From JAUSIF01 sp040901465 (GTDB lineage: Bacteria; Pseudomonadota; Alphaproteobacteria; Rhizobiales; Xanthobacteraceae), in NCBI GenBank assembly GCA_040901465.1, contig JBBDYN010000048.1, positions 1-64,000 of the forward strand: a stretch of 64,000 nt of DNA, in the 5' to 3' direction. The notes under the pieces were generated by a model, which was not told where the DNA came from, made no database searches, and worked only from the letters and a program-made list of their open reading frames with translations. Each line of letters begins with the position of its first letter. Positions within the stretch are counted from its first letter, which is position 1. Of the stretch, positions 18,378-27,081 are shown one piece after another. A program made the translations under genes and the position numbers.

Positions 18378-19252
18378 GACGCTTTTCCCACGAGATGCAG
18401 ACGGCCGTCGCCCTTCGCGGGCGCGATCACCTCGAAACGCCGCCCGTGCTCGAGCGCCGGAATCTTCTGCCGCGCTTCGGCGACGAGCGCGAGGTCGATG
18501 TCGGCCATGGTGACGCCCGGTTCGATGCCGGCCTCGGCGGTGATACGACCCCACGGATCGATGACGATGCTGTGGCCGAAGGTGTCGCGGCCGTTCTCAT
18601 GATGCCCGCCTTGGGCCGCCGCGAGAACGTAACAGCCGGTCTCGATCGCCCGCGCGCGCAGCAGGACATGCCAATGCACCTCACCGGTCTGCTTGGTAAA
18701 CGCGGCCGGCACGGTGATCATCTCCGCACCCGCTTCGGCAAGCGCGCGGTAGAGCGCCGGGAAGCGCACGTCGTAACAAATCGTGAGACCGATTTTACAG
18801 AACGGCAGCGCGACCACGACCGCCGCCTCGCCCGGCCGATAGGTATTCGACTCGCGATAGCTCTCCCCGTTCGGCAGGTTCACGTCAAACATGTGGATCT
18901 TGTCGTAGCGCCCGATGATCTCGCCGTTGGGATCGATAAAGAAGGTGCGGTTCGCCGCCTTCTCGGGTGACACCTTCACCGCGAGCGACCCGACGTGAAG
19001 ATGAACCTTCAGATCCCGCGCAAGCTCCTGGAACGCCGCGAGCGCCGGATCGCGCTCTTCCTCGACAATGTGCGCAAACAGTGATTTGCGGTCGAGCTCC
19101 ATCAGCGACGTCTGCTCCGGCGTCTGCACGTAGTCGGCGCCGAGCGCCTTCGCCTCGCGCACGAGCTTCGCGGCGACGTCGATATTGCCGATCACGTTGC
19201 GCCCGGTGCGCAACTGCACGAGTGCCACGCGAAATTTTTTCGGCTCGCTCAA
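18374..19252 (-). CDS. Carbon-nitrogen hydrolase family protein (Nit-like omega-amidase)
   Basis: A 292-residue nitrilase-superfamily amidase. The catalytic Glu-Lys-Cys triad is visible in TPEQTS, GRYDKIHMFDV and GLTICYDVRFP. The sequence resembles the Nit1/Nit2 branch, which hydrolyses deaminated glutathione or alpha-keto-amides; exact substrate is inferred. The frame opens with a GTG at 19258 that lies immediately after AGGAGG. The TTG at 19252, five bases after AGGAGG, is correctly spaced, so I use it (protein start MSEPKKFRVALV). It lies 40 bases downstream of comF and overlaps the DUF1178 gene. Confidence 0.88.
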   Translation of the reverse strand: MSEPKKFRVALVQLRTGRNVIGNIDVAAKLVREAKALGADYVQTPEQTSLMELDRKSLFAHIVEEERDPALAAFQELARDLKVHLHVGSLAVKVSPEKAANRTFFIDPNGEIIGRYDKIHMFDVNLPNGESYRESNTYRPGEAAVVVALPFCKIGLTICYDVRFPALYRALAEAGAEMITVPAAFTKQTGEVHWHVLLRARAIETGCYVLAAAQGGHHENGRDTFGHSIVIDPWGRITAEAGIEPGVTMADIDLALVAEARQKIPALEHGRRFEVIAPAKGDGRLHLVGKAS

Positions 19253-19292
19253 GGACACCTCCTGTCGCCCCGCAAACGCATACTACGGCGTT

Positions 19293-20090
19293 TCACTCGT
19301 AACCCACAACCCGCGCCAGCACGAGAACGTCCACTCGGCTCGCGCCGGCGCGGCGCAATACTCTTGCGCATGCGTCCGCCGTGGCTCCGGACGTTAACAC
19401 GTCGTCAATCACGACGAGTTTCCGACCCTTTACATCGATACGCGCGGCCTTCGGCACGGCAAACGCACCCTGCACGTTGCGTGCGCGCTCCGAACGCGCA
19501 AGACCGACCTGCGGCGGCGTCGGCCGCACACGCGCGAGAATGTGATCGGCGACCGGAACATTGCCGATACTGGAAATCGCGTGCGCCAGCGCCGCCGACT
19601 GATTGAACCGCCGTTGCCACAGCCGTGTCCAGTGCAGCGGAACCGGTACCAATGCATCCGCATCGGCAAGGAGTTCGGCGCCCGCCCGCGCCATCCAGCG
19701 GCCGAGCGGCGGGGCCAGGTCGAGACGGTCGCCGTATTTCAGAAGATGCACGAGGTCGCGCGCGACATCGCCATCGCCCGCCGCGGCGCGCGCCCGCTCA
19801 TAGGCGGGCGGATCGGCGATCGCTGCCGGTGAAAGCAGCGCCCCGCCTGAGTCGTTCGGGAACGGCGTGCCGAGACGCTCGCAATAGGGCCGCTCGATGA
19901 ACCCCATCACGGTCCAGCAGGAAGGGCAGAGCCCGCCTGCGGCGCCCACCGGCTTGCGGCAAGCGAGGCACGTAGGCGGCAGCACGAGGTCGGCGACGGT
20001 GCGCGCCGCCAAACGGAGCAACCGGGCAATTACGGTCGCCGCTCGGGTATGATGCTGAGCCGTTTCCAGGGCGATGTCGGTCGCAGCCAT
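19293..20090 (-). CDS. ComF family phosphoribosyltransferase-like protein
   Basis: A 265-residue protein with an N-terminal zinc-binding region (PTCLACRKPVGAAGGLCPSC) and a C-terminal type I phosphoribosyltransferase domain with the PRPP loop VVIDDVLTSGAT. Members related to ComF/GntX act in DNA uptake or unknown cytoplasmic roles; no other competence gene is in the window. It is divergent from the NDUFAF5-like gene and heads an operon with the nitrilase-like and DUF1178 genes. In relatives I know, a glutaredoxin gene often follows comF; here it is absent. Confidence 0.88.
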   Translation of the reverse strand: MAATDIALETAQHHTRAATVIARLLRLAARTVADLVLPPTCLACRKPVGAAGGLCPSCWTVMGFIERPYCERLGTPFPNDSGGALLSPAAIADPPAYERARAAAGDGDVARDLVHLLKYGDRLDLAPPLGRWMARAGAELLADADALVPVPLHWTRLWQRRFNQSAALAHAISSIGNVPVADHILARVRPTPPQVGLARSERARNVQGAFAVPKAARIDVKGRKLVVIDDVLTSGATADACARVLRRAGASRVDVLVLARVVGYE

Positions 20091-20155
20091 GGCGCGAGGC
20101 TAGCGCCGGACGGTCGGCAATGCCACGTTCGGACGATAGGCATGTGGACTCCGCA

Positions 20156-21070
20156 ATGAACGCCCCTCTCCGCCTGTTTGATCGCGCGCTTTTGCGCGCG
20201 CGCCGGCGGCGTGCGGCAGCGATCGGCGCGGAGGACTTTCTCCTCGATCGCGCTGCGGACGATCTCGCCGAGCGTCTGCAGACCGTGACCCGGCGCTTCG
20301 CCCTCGCGCTGGATGTAGGTACGCCCGGCGAGGCCCTGCGCCGTGCGCTCGCCTCCGGCGGGCAGGTCGGCCGGATCATCGCCTGCGAGCCCCTCGCCTA
20401 CCTGCGCGATCCAACCGCCGGCCCGCGCGTCGCCGCCGACGAAGAGGCGCTGCCCTTCGCCGACGAAACGTTCGATCTCGTCGTGTCGGCGCTCGCCTTG
20501 CATTGGACAAACGACTTGCCCGGTACGCTCGCGCAAATCCACCGCGCCCTGAAGCCCGACGGTCTCTTTCTCGCCGTGCTCGCCGGCGGGGAGACGCTCA
20601 CCGAGTTGCGTCAAGCCCTCGCCGAGGCCGAAGTCGAGGTCGAAGGCGGCGTGTCGCCGCGTGTCGCGCCGTTCGTGGAAGTACGGGCGCTCGGCGCGCT
20701 CCTGCAACGCGCTGGCTTCGCTCTGCCCGTGACCGATCTCGATCGCGTCACCGTGCGCTATTCGGATCTGGGCGGTCTCTTCCGGGATCTGCGTGGCATG
20801 GGCGCCACCAATGCGCTTGCCGAACGGCGGCGCCGACCGCTGCGCCGCGCCACGCTCGCCCGCGCGGCCGAGATTTATGCCGAACGCTTTGCCGACGCTG
20901 GCGGACGGCTGCGCGCCACCTTCGATCTTCTGTCGATTTCCGCATGGGCGCCGCATGCGAGCCAGCAGCGGCCGATGCGGCCCGGTTCGGCGAACGTGCG
21001 GTTAGCGGATGCTTTGGGTACGCGAGAAAAATCGGCCGGAGAAAAGGCCGGCCAGGGCGGCGGTTCCTAG
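20156..21070 (+). CDS. Methyltransferase-fold protein, NDUFAF5/BioC-like
   Basis: A 304-residue protein starting MNAPLRLFDRALLRARRRRAA, like alphaproteobacterial relatives of mitochondrial NDUFAF5, which hydroxylates an arginine of complex I subunit NDUFS7. It keeps the later methyltransferase-fold motifs (EALPFADETFDLVVSALALHW; HRALKPDGLFLAVL). Its glycine motif is degenerate: LALDVGTPGEALRRAL in place of the usual GxGxG. The C-terminal third (FRDLRGMGATNAL, RLRATFDLLSISAWAP) matches this subgroup. It is divergent from comF. ATG 20156 was chosen over an upstream in-frame start at 20120 because it fits the family N-terminus. Biotin-pathway BioC is the alternative, but no bio genes are nearby. 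Confidence 0.75.
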   Translation: MNAPLRLFDRALLRARRRRAAAIGAEDFLLDRAADDLAERLQTVTRRFALALDVGTPGEALRRALASGGQVGRIIACEPLAYLRDPTAGPRVAADEEALPFADETFDLVVSALALHWTNDLPGTLAQIHRALKPDGLFLAVLAGGETLTELRQALAEAEVEVEGGVSPRVAPFVEVRALGALLQRAGFALPVTDLDRVTVRYSDLGGLFRDLRGMGATNALAERRRRPLRRATLARAAEIYAERFADAGGRLRATFDLLSISAWAPHASQQRPMRPGSANVRLADALGTREKSAGEKAGQGGGS

Positions 21071-21078
21071 AAGTCGAT

Positions 21079-21279
21079 TCAAGGCATGACTGACTGAAAC
21101 GCGGTGTCGACCTTGCCGAAGAGATCGTCACGAACGGTCTCGCCGAGCGTGACGGCTGCCGTCGCAATGGCGATGGAAATACACGCCGCTAGCAATGCGT
21201 ATTCGATCGCGGTCGTCGCCTCTTCGTCGCGAACAAAGCGCTTCAGACCGATCAGGGAGTACGAGTACGCTTGTTTCAT
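21079..21279 (-). CDS. Flp family type IVb pilin
   Basis: A 66-residue prepilin: short basic leader with KRFVRDEEATTAIEYALL, then a hydrophobic helix LLAACISIAIATAAVTLG. The Glu-Tyr pair marks the Flp subfamily. Cleavage would fall before TTAIEY, so the -1 residue is Ala rather than the usual Gly. The ATG at 21279 was chosen because GAGG lies six bases upstream; an ATG at 21291 overlaps the mutT stop and is also possible. No cpa/tad secretion genes are in the window, so this is an orphan pilin gene placed behind mutT. Confidence 0.82.
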   Translation of the reverse strand: MKQAYSYSLIGLKRFVRDEEATTAIEYALLAACISIAIATAAVTLGETVRDDLFGKVDTAFQSVMP

Positions 21280-21287
21280 CGTCAGCC

Positions 21288-21710
21288 TCATCGCCCGTTT
21301 GCGCCTGGCACGGCCAGAAGTTCGATCAAATGCGGGATCAGCGGTTCGTCGGCCGGCGGCATCGGATAGTCCCGAAGCCGCTGCGGCCGCACCCACGCGA
21401 GTTCTTGCCCTTCCCGCGCCGTCACGATCCCCTCCCAACGCCTGCAAACCCAGAGCGGCATCAGGAGATGGAAATCAGCGTAGGCATGGCTCGCGAAAGT
21501 AAGCGGCGCGAGACACGCTTGCGTCACGTCGATCCCGAGTTCCTCCGTCAATTCCCGAATCAGCGACTGCTCCAGGAGCTCGCCGGGCTCGACCTTGCCG
21601 CCGGGAAATTCCCACAAGCCCGCCATTGTCTTGCCTTGCGGCCGGCGGGTGACGAGCACCCTGCCGTCGACATCGACGAGCGCGCAGGCTGCGACGAGAA
21701 CGAGCCTCAC
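21288..21710 (-). CDS. mutT: MutT-type (deoxy)nucleoside triphosphate pyrophosphohydrolase
   Basis: Nudix hydrolase of 140 residues, close to MutT, which removes 8-oxo-dGTP from the nucleotide pool. The full Nudix box is present (GGKVEPGE followed by REL and EELGI, about residues 36-59). The start is GTG at 21710 with a weak ribosome binding site. It follows argJ on the same strand after 84 bases. In related genomes, as I recall, argJ and mutT sit together with a parvulin and secA, the same order as here. Confidence 0.92.
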   Translation of the reverse strand: MRLVLVAACALVDVDGRVLVTRRPQGKTMAGLWEFPGGKVEPGELLEQSLIRELTEELGIDVTQACLAPLTFASHAYADFHLLMPLWVCRRWEGIVTAREGQELAWVRPQRLRDYPMPPADEPLIPHLIELLAVPGANGR

Positions 21711-21794
21711 GCGCGAACTCGACTTCGAGCGTAATTGCCGGCCGTTAACGGCTTCCTAGCGCGGGGCCTCGTTTTTCCGGCGATGCCCACAGGA

Positions 21795-23033
21795 TCAGGA
21801 CCGGTAACCGCCGTTGATCGCGACGTACTCTTTGGTGAGATCGCAGGTGAGCACGCGATCGGCTGCACGGCCGAGCTTGAGATCGACGGTCAGGTCAATC
21901 ACGTCACGTTTCATATAAACCGATACCTTTTTTTCATCATAAGCAGGATCGCGGCCGCCGGCGACGGCCACCCGGATGTCGCCGAAATAGATCGAGAGCT
22001 TGTCGCGATTTGCCGGCTCGCCCGCCTTGCCGACCGCCATCACCACCCGGCCCCAATTGGCGTCTTCGCCCGCGATTGCCGTCTTCACCAGCAGCGAATT
22101 CGCGATCGACATCGCGATCCTGCGCGCCGACGCCTTCGACACGGCGCCCTTCACCTGCACTCGCACGAGCTTGCGTGCGCCCTCGCCGTCGCGCGCGATC
22201 TGCTCCGATAGGTCGGCGAACACCGCCCTCAGCGCGCGGCGAAAATCGTCGACCCGCCGGTCGCTTGACTTCTTAATTGTGGGCGCGCCGCGCGCCGCGC
22301 CGGCGCCGGTCGCGAACACGAGCAGCGTATCAGACGTCGAGGTGTCGCCGTCGACCGTCACCGCGTTGAACGTATCGACCACTTCCTGCTGCACGATCGT
22401 GCGCAGCGCCGGCGCCGCGATCGCTGCGTCGGTGAAGACGAACGAGAGCATGGTCGCCATGTCCGGCGCGATCATGCCCGAGCCCTTGGCTATTCCATTG
22501 ATACGCACTTCCGTCGAGCCGAGCTTCGCGGTCGCGGTCGCGAGTTTCGGGAATGTGTCGGTCGTCATGATTGCGCGTGCCGCCGCCTTCCAGTTCTCCG
22601 GACGCGCCGTGAGCGCGGCACTGCGCAGCACGCGGCCGATCACGTCCGCGTCGAGCGGTTCGCCGATCACGCCGGTGGATGCAATGAATACTTCGCTGGC
22701 CTTGCAGCCGACCGCCTCGGCGGCGAGTGCGGCCGTCCGCTTGACCGCGGCGATGCCTTTAGCGCCCGTGAACGCGTTGGCGTTGCCGGCATTGGCGACA
22801 AGCGCCCGCGCCTTCCCCACGCCGAGCCGCGAGCGGCACCACTCGACCGGCGCCGACGGGCATTTCGAGCGCGTCAAGACGCCCGCGATTGCCGTGCCTT
22901 TGTCGAGGACGGCGAGCAGGACGTCGGTCCGGCCCTCGTAGCGGATGCCGGCGGATGCGGTGGCGAGCCGGACGCCCGCGATCGGCGGCAACTCCGCGAT
23001 CGTGGCCGGCGCCAGCGGCGATAGGTTCCCCAT
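21795..23033 (-). CDS. argJ: Bifunctional glutamate N-acetyltransferase/amino-acid acetyltransferase ArgJ
   Basis: Recycles the acetyl group from N-acetylornithine to glutamate in arginine synthesis and, in bifunctional forms, also uses acetyl-CoA. The 412-residue precursor self-cleaves before a catalytic threonine; here the motif is KGSGMIAPDMATML with Thr194 the new N-terminal nucleophile. An internal NAGNANAFTG and a C-terminal YVAINGGYRS also fit the family. It follows the parvulin gene by 13 bases with GGGG before its ATG, so they probably share a transcript. Confidence 0.96.
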   Translation of the reverse strand: MGNLSPLAPATIAELPPIAGVRLATASAGIRYEGRTDVLLAVLDKGTAIAGVLTRSKCPSAPVEWCRSRLGVGKARALVANAGNANAFTGAKGIAAVKRTAALAAEAVGCKASEVFIASTGVIGEPLDADVIGRVLRSAALTARPENWKAAARAIMTTDTFPKLATATAKLGSTEVRINGIAKGSGMIAPDMATMLSFVFTDAAIAAPALRTIVQQEVVDTFNAVTVDGDTSTSDTLLVFATGAGAARGAPTIKKSSDRRVDDFRRALRAVFADLSEQIARDGEGARKLVRVQVKGAVSKASARRIAMSIANSLLVKTAIAGEDANWGRVVMAVGKAGEPANRDKLSIYFGDIRVAVAGGRDPAYDEKKVSVYMKRDVIDLTVDLKLGRAADRVLTCDLTKEYVAINGGYRS

Positions 23034-23046
23034 ACCCCGTGCGGTT

Positions 23047-23904
23047 CTACTTCGGACCGTCCGCGGGCGGCGTCGCCGTGGGCGCGTCCTTTGGCGGTAT
23101 CCGTTCGACCTTGGCGGACTCGCGCAGCTTGCCGACCAGCTCCGCCTGCGCGCGGCGCACCAGATAACTTTGGATCTGGTCCTTCACGTCGTCAAAGGCC
23201 GGGATTGGCTTGGCGCGTTTGTCTTCCACCTTGATGACGTGCCAGCCGAACTGCGTCTTCACCGGGTCAGACAGCGCGCCCTTCTGCAGCTTGAACGCCG
23301 CTTCGGCGAAATCCGGAACCATCTGTTCCATTGTGAAATAGCCGAGGTCGCCGCCGTCCGAGGCGCCGGAATCCTTCGACTCGGCTTTAGCGAGTTCGGC
23401 GAAGTCGCCGCCGGCCTTGAGCTTGCCGAGCACTTCCTTCGCTATCTCCTCGGATTCGACCAGGATGTGACGCGCGCGCACTTCTTCCTCAGGCTTCGTC
23501 TTCTTCACCGATTCATCATACAGGTTCTTCATCGCGGTCTCGTTCGCCGCCTCTTTCGACTCCTGACCGAGCAGCGCCTCCATCAGCACCTTCTGCCGCG
23601 CGAACGCGAGACGCCGGTCGAAGCCCGGCGCCTGATCGATCTTCTTCGCCTCGGCGGCATTGGCGAGCATCGCAATGTCGATGAGATAGGACAGCAGCGC
23701 CTCGCGGCGCGCCTGCGGAGCCGCCGGCGGCAGGTTCGAGCCGATATCGCCCTCGGCGAGCGCGAGGTCGCTCTGACGAATTTCGGTTCCGTCCACTCGC
23801 GCGACCACCGCGTCGTCGCCGATCTGAGAAATGGCCGAAACGGCTCCCGCAATCGTGATCCCCGCGGCAAGCACCATGGCAATCGAAAACTTGGTGACTT
23901 TCAT
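23047..23904 (-). CDS. Peptidylprolyl isomerase, periplasmic parvulin type
   Basis: A 285-residue exported foldase. Residues 1 to about 25 form a signal segment (FSIAMVLAAGITIAGAVSA), followed by a SurA-like N-terminal helical region. The parvulin domain begins near VRARHILVESEE and ends with FGWHVIKVED. It probably assists outer-membrane and periplasmic protein folding, consistent with being divergent from secA. The ATG at 23904 is preceded by GAGGA; the frame is open 17 codons further upstream without family support. A Thr/Pro-rich tail ends the protein. Confidence 0.92.
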   Translation of the reverse strand: MKVTKFSIAMVLAAGITIAGAVSAISQIGDDAVVARVDGTEIRQSDLALAEGDIGSNLPPAAPQARREALLSYLIDIAMLANAAEAKKIDQAPGFDRRLAFARQKVLMEALLGQESKEAANETAMKNLYDESVKKTKPEEEVRARHILVESEEIAKEVLGKLKAGGDFAELAKAESKDSGASDGGDLGYFTMEQMVPDFAEAAFKLQKGALSDPVKTQFGWHVIKVEDKRAKPIPAFDDVKDQIQSYLVRRAQAELVGKLRESAKVERIPPKDAPTATPPADGPK

Positions 23905-24231
23905 GGGAAATCCTCGGCCGCGGCGCCCGTCTAGCGCCGTACGAAAGTGGCGCAAGGCTTAACGCGAAGCAAGGCCGGCGCCACTGCGGTATCATCGCTG
24001 CGGCCGAACCGCCGCCGGAACCGCGATTGACAAGGCTCAACAGCGTTCATATCTCTCCGTCGGCCCGCCGGAATCTGCGTCGATATACAATTTCGTGACC
24101 ACGCGGCATGGCAATAGACCATCCTATAAGTGCCGCAGTTTCCCGCCTCCATCGGGCACCGCCCGGATGATCCGGCAGTTCGCACCTGAGCCCAGCGCCG
24201 GCCGCGTCGGGCGAGAAGGAAAGACCCCATA
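23905..24231. other. 327-base divergent promoter region between the parvulin gene and secA
   Basis: No gene is credible here: the minus-strand open frame covering it is Arg/Cys-rich and has no family features. It should contain back-to-back promoters. A TATAAG at 24125-24130 lies about 100 bases before the secA ATG and could be a -10 element, but I see no matching -35 at normal spacing. The stretch is clearly less GC-rich than the flanking genes. Confidence 0.45.
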
Positions 24232-27009
24232 ATGATCGGCTCACTTGCGCGCAAGATTTTCGGCTCGTCCAACGATCGCCGGCTGCGCGCGTATTATCCG
24301 AAAGTCGAGGCGATCAATACGCTCGAGCCCGAACTCTCGGCGCTCTCGGACGAGGCTCTGAAAGCGCGCACCGAGGAATTCCGCAAGCAGGTCGCCGAAG
24401 GTACGTCGCTCGACGACTTGCTTGTCCCGGCATTTGCGACCGTGCGCGAAGCGGCCAAGCGCACGCTCGGGCAGCGCCACTTCGACGTTCAGTTGCTCGG
24501 CGGCATGGTGCTGCACGAAGGCGCGATCGCCGAGATGAAGACCGGCGAAGGCAAGACGCTCGTCGCGACGCTTCCCGTCTATCTCAATTCGCTCGCCGGC
24601 AAGGGCGTCCACGTCGTTACCGTAAACGACTATCTCGCCAAGCGCGACGCCGAGTGGATGGGCCAGATCTACGCTTTCCTCGGCCTCAAGGTCGGCGTCA
24701 TCGTGCACGGCCTCGATGACGAGCAGCGCAAGATCGCATACGCGAGCGACGTCACCTACGGAACCAACAACGAGCTTGGCTTCGACTATCTGCGCGACAA
24801 TATGAAGTATGAGTTGGCGCAGATGGTGCAGCGCGGGCACGTCTACGCGATCGTCGACGAAGTAGACAGCATCCTGGTCGATGAGGCGCGCACGCCGCTC
24901 ATCATCTCCGGCCCCCTCGACGACCGCTCGGAATTCTATAACACCATCGACAAGTTCATTCCGACCCTGGAAAAGTCGCACTACGACGTCGACGAGAAGC
25001 TCCGCACAGTCACCCTGACGGAAAGCGGCATGGAATTTCTCGAAGGTAAGCTAGGCGAGGCCGGGCTGCTGAAGGGCGAGTCGCTCTACGACATCGACAA
25101 CGTTTCCGTCGTCCATCATGTCAACCAGGCGCTGCGCGCACACAAGATGTTCCAGCGCGACAAGGACTACATCGTAAAGAACGATGAAGTCATCATCATC
25201 GACGAATTCACCGGCCGCATGATGCCGGGCCGGCGTTATTCGGAAGGCCTGCACCAGGCGCTCGAGGCGAAGGAGCGCGTCACCGTCCAGCCGGAAAATC
25301 AGACGCTCGCCTCAGTCACGTTCCAGAATTATTTCCGGCTTTACGGCAAGCTCGCCGGCATGACCGGCACGGCTTCGACCGAGGCCGATGAATTCGCCGA
25401 TATTTACCGGCTGGAAGTGGTCGAGATCCCGACCAACATGCCGATGGTGCGCGACGACCAGGACGACGAGGTCTACCGTACGGCCGCGGAAAAGTACCGG
25501 GCGATTGTCGCTCTCATCAAGGATTGCAAGGAGCGTGGCCAGCCGGTGCTGGTCGGCACGACCTCGATCGAGAAGTCGGAAATGCTCGCCGAGATGCTCG
25601 CCAAAGAAGGCTGGGAGCAGCACGACTTCTCCGACGTCAACGCTTTTGCCGAACTCTATGGCGGCGACGAAGGGGCGAAGAAGGCCAAGGTGTTCGCGGT
25701 GCTGAACGCTCGCTACCACGAGCAGGAGGCCTACATCATTTCCCAGGCCGGCGTGCCGGGCGCAGTCACGATCGCGACCAACATGGCCGGCCGCGGCACT
25801 GACATTCAGCTTGGCGGCAATGCCGACATGCGCGTCCGCCAGGAAGCCGGCGAGCTCGAGGGCGCCGCACGCACCGCGCGCGAGGAGAGGATCCGCGAGC
25901 AAGTCGCGCGTCTGAAAGAGAAGGCGCTCGCCGCCGGCGGCCTTTTCGTGCTTGGCACCGAGCGCCATGAGGCGCGTCGCATCGACAACCAGCTGCGTGG
26001 CCGCTCCGGCCGCCAGGGCGATCCCGGCACCTCGAAGTTCTTCCTGTCGCTCGAAGACGACCTGATGCGCATCTTCGGCTCCGACCAGCTCGGCGGCATG
26101 CTGACGAAGCTCGGCCTGCAGGAGAACGAGGCGATCGTCCACCCCTGGATCAACAAGGCGCTGGAAAAGGCCCAGCAGAAGGTCGAAGCGCGCAACTTCG
26201 ACATCCGCAAGAATCTGCTGAAATTCGACGACGTGATGAACGACCAGCGCAAGGTCATTTTCGAGCAGCGCATCGAATTGATGCGCGATCAGGACGTGTC
26301 GGAAACGGTTGCCGACATGCGCCGTTCCGTGGTCGGCGACCTGGTCGCGCGCCACATTCCGGAAAACGCGTATCCCGAGCAATGGGACACGACCGCATTG
26401 AAGGACGCGGTTCAGAACGTGCTCGGCATGACGCTGCCGGTCGACGACTGGGCGAAGGAAGAGGGCATCGCCGACGAGGAGGTGCGTGAGCGCATCACGC
26501 GCGCCGCCGACGAAGTTATGGCCGGCAAGGTCGCCAAATACGGCGCCGAAATCATGCGCTATGTCGAGAAATCGATCCTACTGCAGACGCTCGACCATCT
26601 CTGGCGCGAGCATCTCGTCATGCTCGATCACCTGCGCCAGGTGATCGGCTTCCGCGGCTACGCCCAGCGCGACCCGCTGAACGAGTATAAGTCCGAAGCC
26701 TTCCAGCTGTTCGACAACTTGCTCAATCGCCTGCGCGAGGGCGTCACCGCGCAACTATTGCGGATCGAGATCGTGAGTTCGGCACCCTCCATGGAAGAGC
26801 TCCCGCCCATGGAAGCGCATCATATCAATCCGGTGACCGGCGAGGACGAGATGGCGCTTGCCGGCGCGGCAATGGCCGACGGCGGGCGCGTTGCGCTGGC
26901 CGCGCGCAAGGTCGACGATCCGTCGACCTGGGGCAAGGTCGGTCGCAATGAAGCCTGCCCCTGCGGCTCCGGCAAGAAATACAAGCATTGCCACGGCAGA
27001 TTGGCCTGA
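24232..27009 (+). CDS. secA: Preprotein translocase subunit SecA
   Basis: ATPase that drives unfolded preproteins through SecYEG. The 925-residue protein has Walker A MKTGEGKT at residues 102-109, DEVDSILVDEARTP, the helicase motifs TNMAGRGTD and LRGRSGRQGDPG, the scaffold/wing region, and a C-terminal zinc-binding SEC-C motif (CPCGSGKKYKHCHG) that contacts SecB. Length is normal. It is transcribed away from the periplasmic parvulin gene. Two hairpins lie at and just after its stop codon. Confidence 0.98.
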   Translation: MIGSLARKIFGSSNDRRLRAYYPKVEAINTLEPELSALSDEALKARTEEFRKQVAEGTSLDDLLVPAFATVREAAKRTLGQRHFDVQLLGGMVLHEGAIAEMKTGEGKTLVATLPVYLNSLAGKGVHVVTVNDYLAKRDAEWMGQIYAFLGLKVGVIVHGLDDEQRKIAYASDVTYGTNNELGFDYLRDNMKYELAQMVQRGHVYAIVDEVDSILVDEARTPLIISGPLDDRSEFYNTIDKFIPTLEKSHYDVDEKLRTVTLTESGMEFLEGKLGEAGLLKGESLYDIDNVSVVHHVNQALRAHKMFQRDKDYIVKNDEVIIIDEFTGRMMPGRRYSEGLHQALEAKERVTVQPENQTLASVTFQNYFRLYGKLAGMTGTASTEADEFADIYRLEVVEIPTNMPMVRDDQDDEVYRTAAEKYRAIVALIKDCKERGQPVLVGTTSIEKSEMLAEMLAKEGWEQHDFSDVNAFAELYGGDEGAKKAKVFAVLNARYHEQEAYIISQAGVPGAVTIATNMAGRGTDIQLGGNADMRVRQEAGELEGAARTAREERIREQVARLKEKALAAGGLFVLGTERHEARRIDNQLRGRSGRQGDPGTSKFFLSLEDDLMRIFGSDQLGGMLTKLGLQENEAIVHPWINKALEKAQQKVEARNFDIRKNLLKFDDVMNDQRKVIFEQRIELMRDQDVSETVADMRRSVVGDLVARHIPENAYPEQWDTTALKDAVQNVLGMTLPVDDWAKEEGIADEEVRERITRAADEVMAGKVAKYGAEIMRYVEKSILLQTLDHLWREHLVMLDHLRQVIGFRGYAQRDPLNEYKSEAFQLFDNLLNRLREGVTAQLLRIEIVSSAPSMEELPPMEAHHINPVTGEDEMALAGAAMADGGRVALAARKVDDPSTWGKVGRNEACPCGSGKKYKHCHGRLA

Positions 27010-27053
27010 GCGGCGTCGGCCGCTCAGCGGCGCATCAATTCAAGGCATTGATG
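27006..27053 (+). terminator. Two tandem hairpins after secA
   Basis: The first hairpin overlaps the secA stop: CTGAGCGGC, loop GTCG, GCCGCTCAG (27006-27027, a perfect 9-bp stem). Five bases later comes CATCAAT, loop TCAAGGC, ATTGATG (27033-27053, a perfect 7-bp stem). No T-run follows, so this is not a classical intrinsic terminator. The placement between convergent genes suggests transcript-end processing or protection from either strand. Confidence 0.45.
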
Positions 27054-27081
27054 AAATGACGTCGCGATTGCGCGGCGGCGA

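Noticed and set aside
23931..24272. 113-residue minus-strand frame in the secA/parvulin gap
   Set aside because: Rich in Arg and Cys, no family similarity, and it overlaps the secA start and the promoter region.
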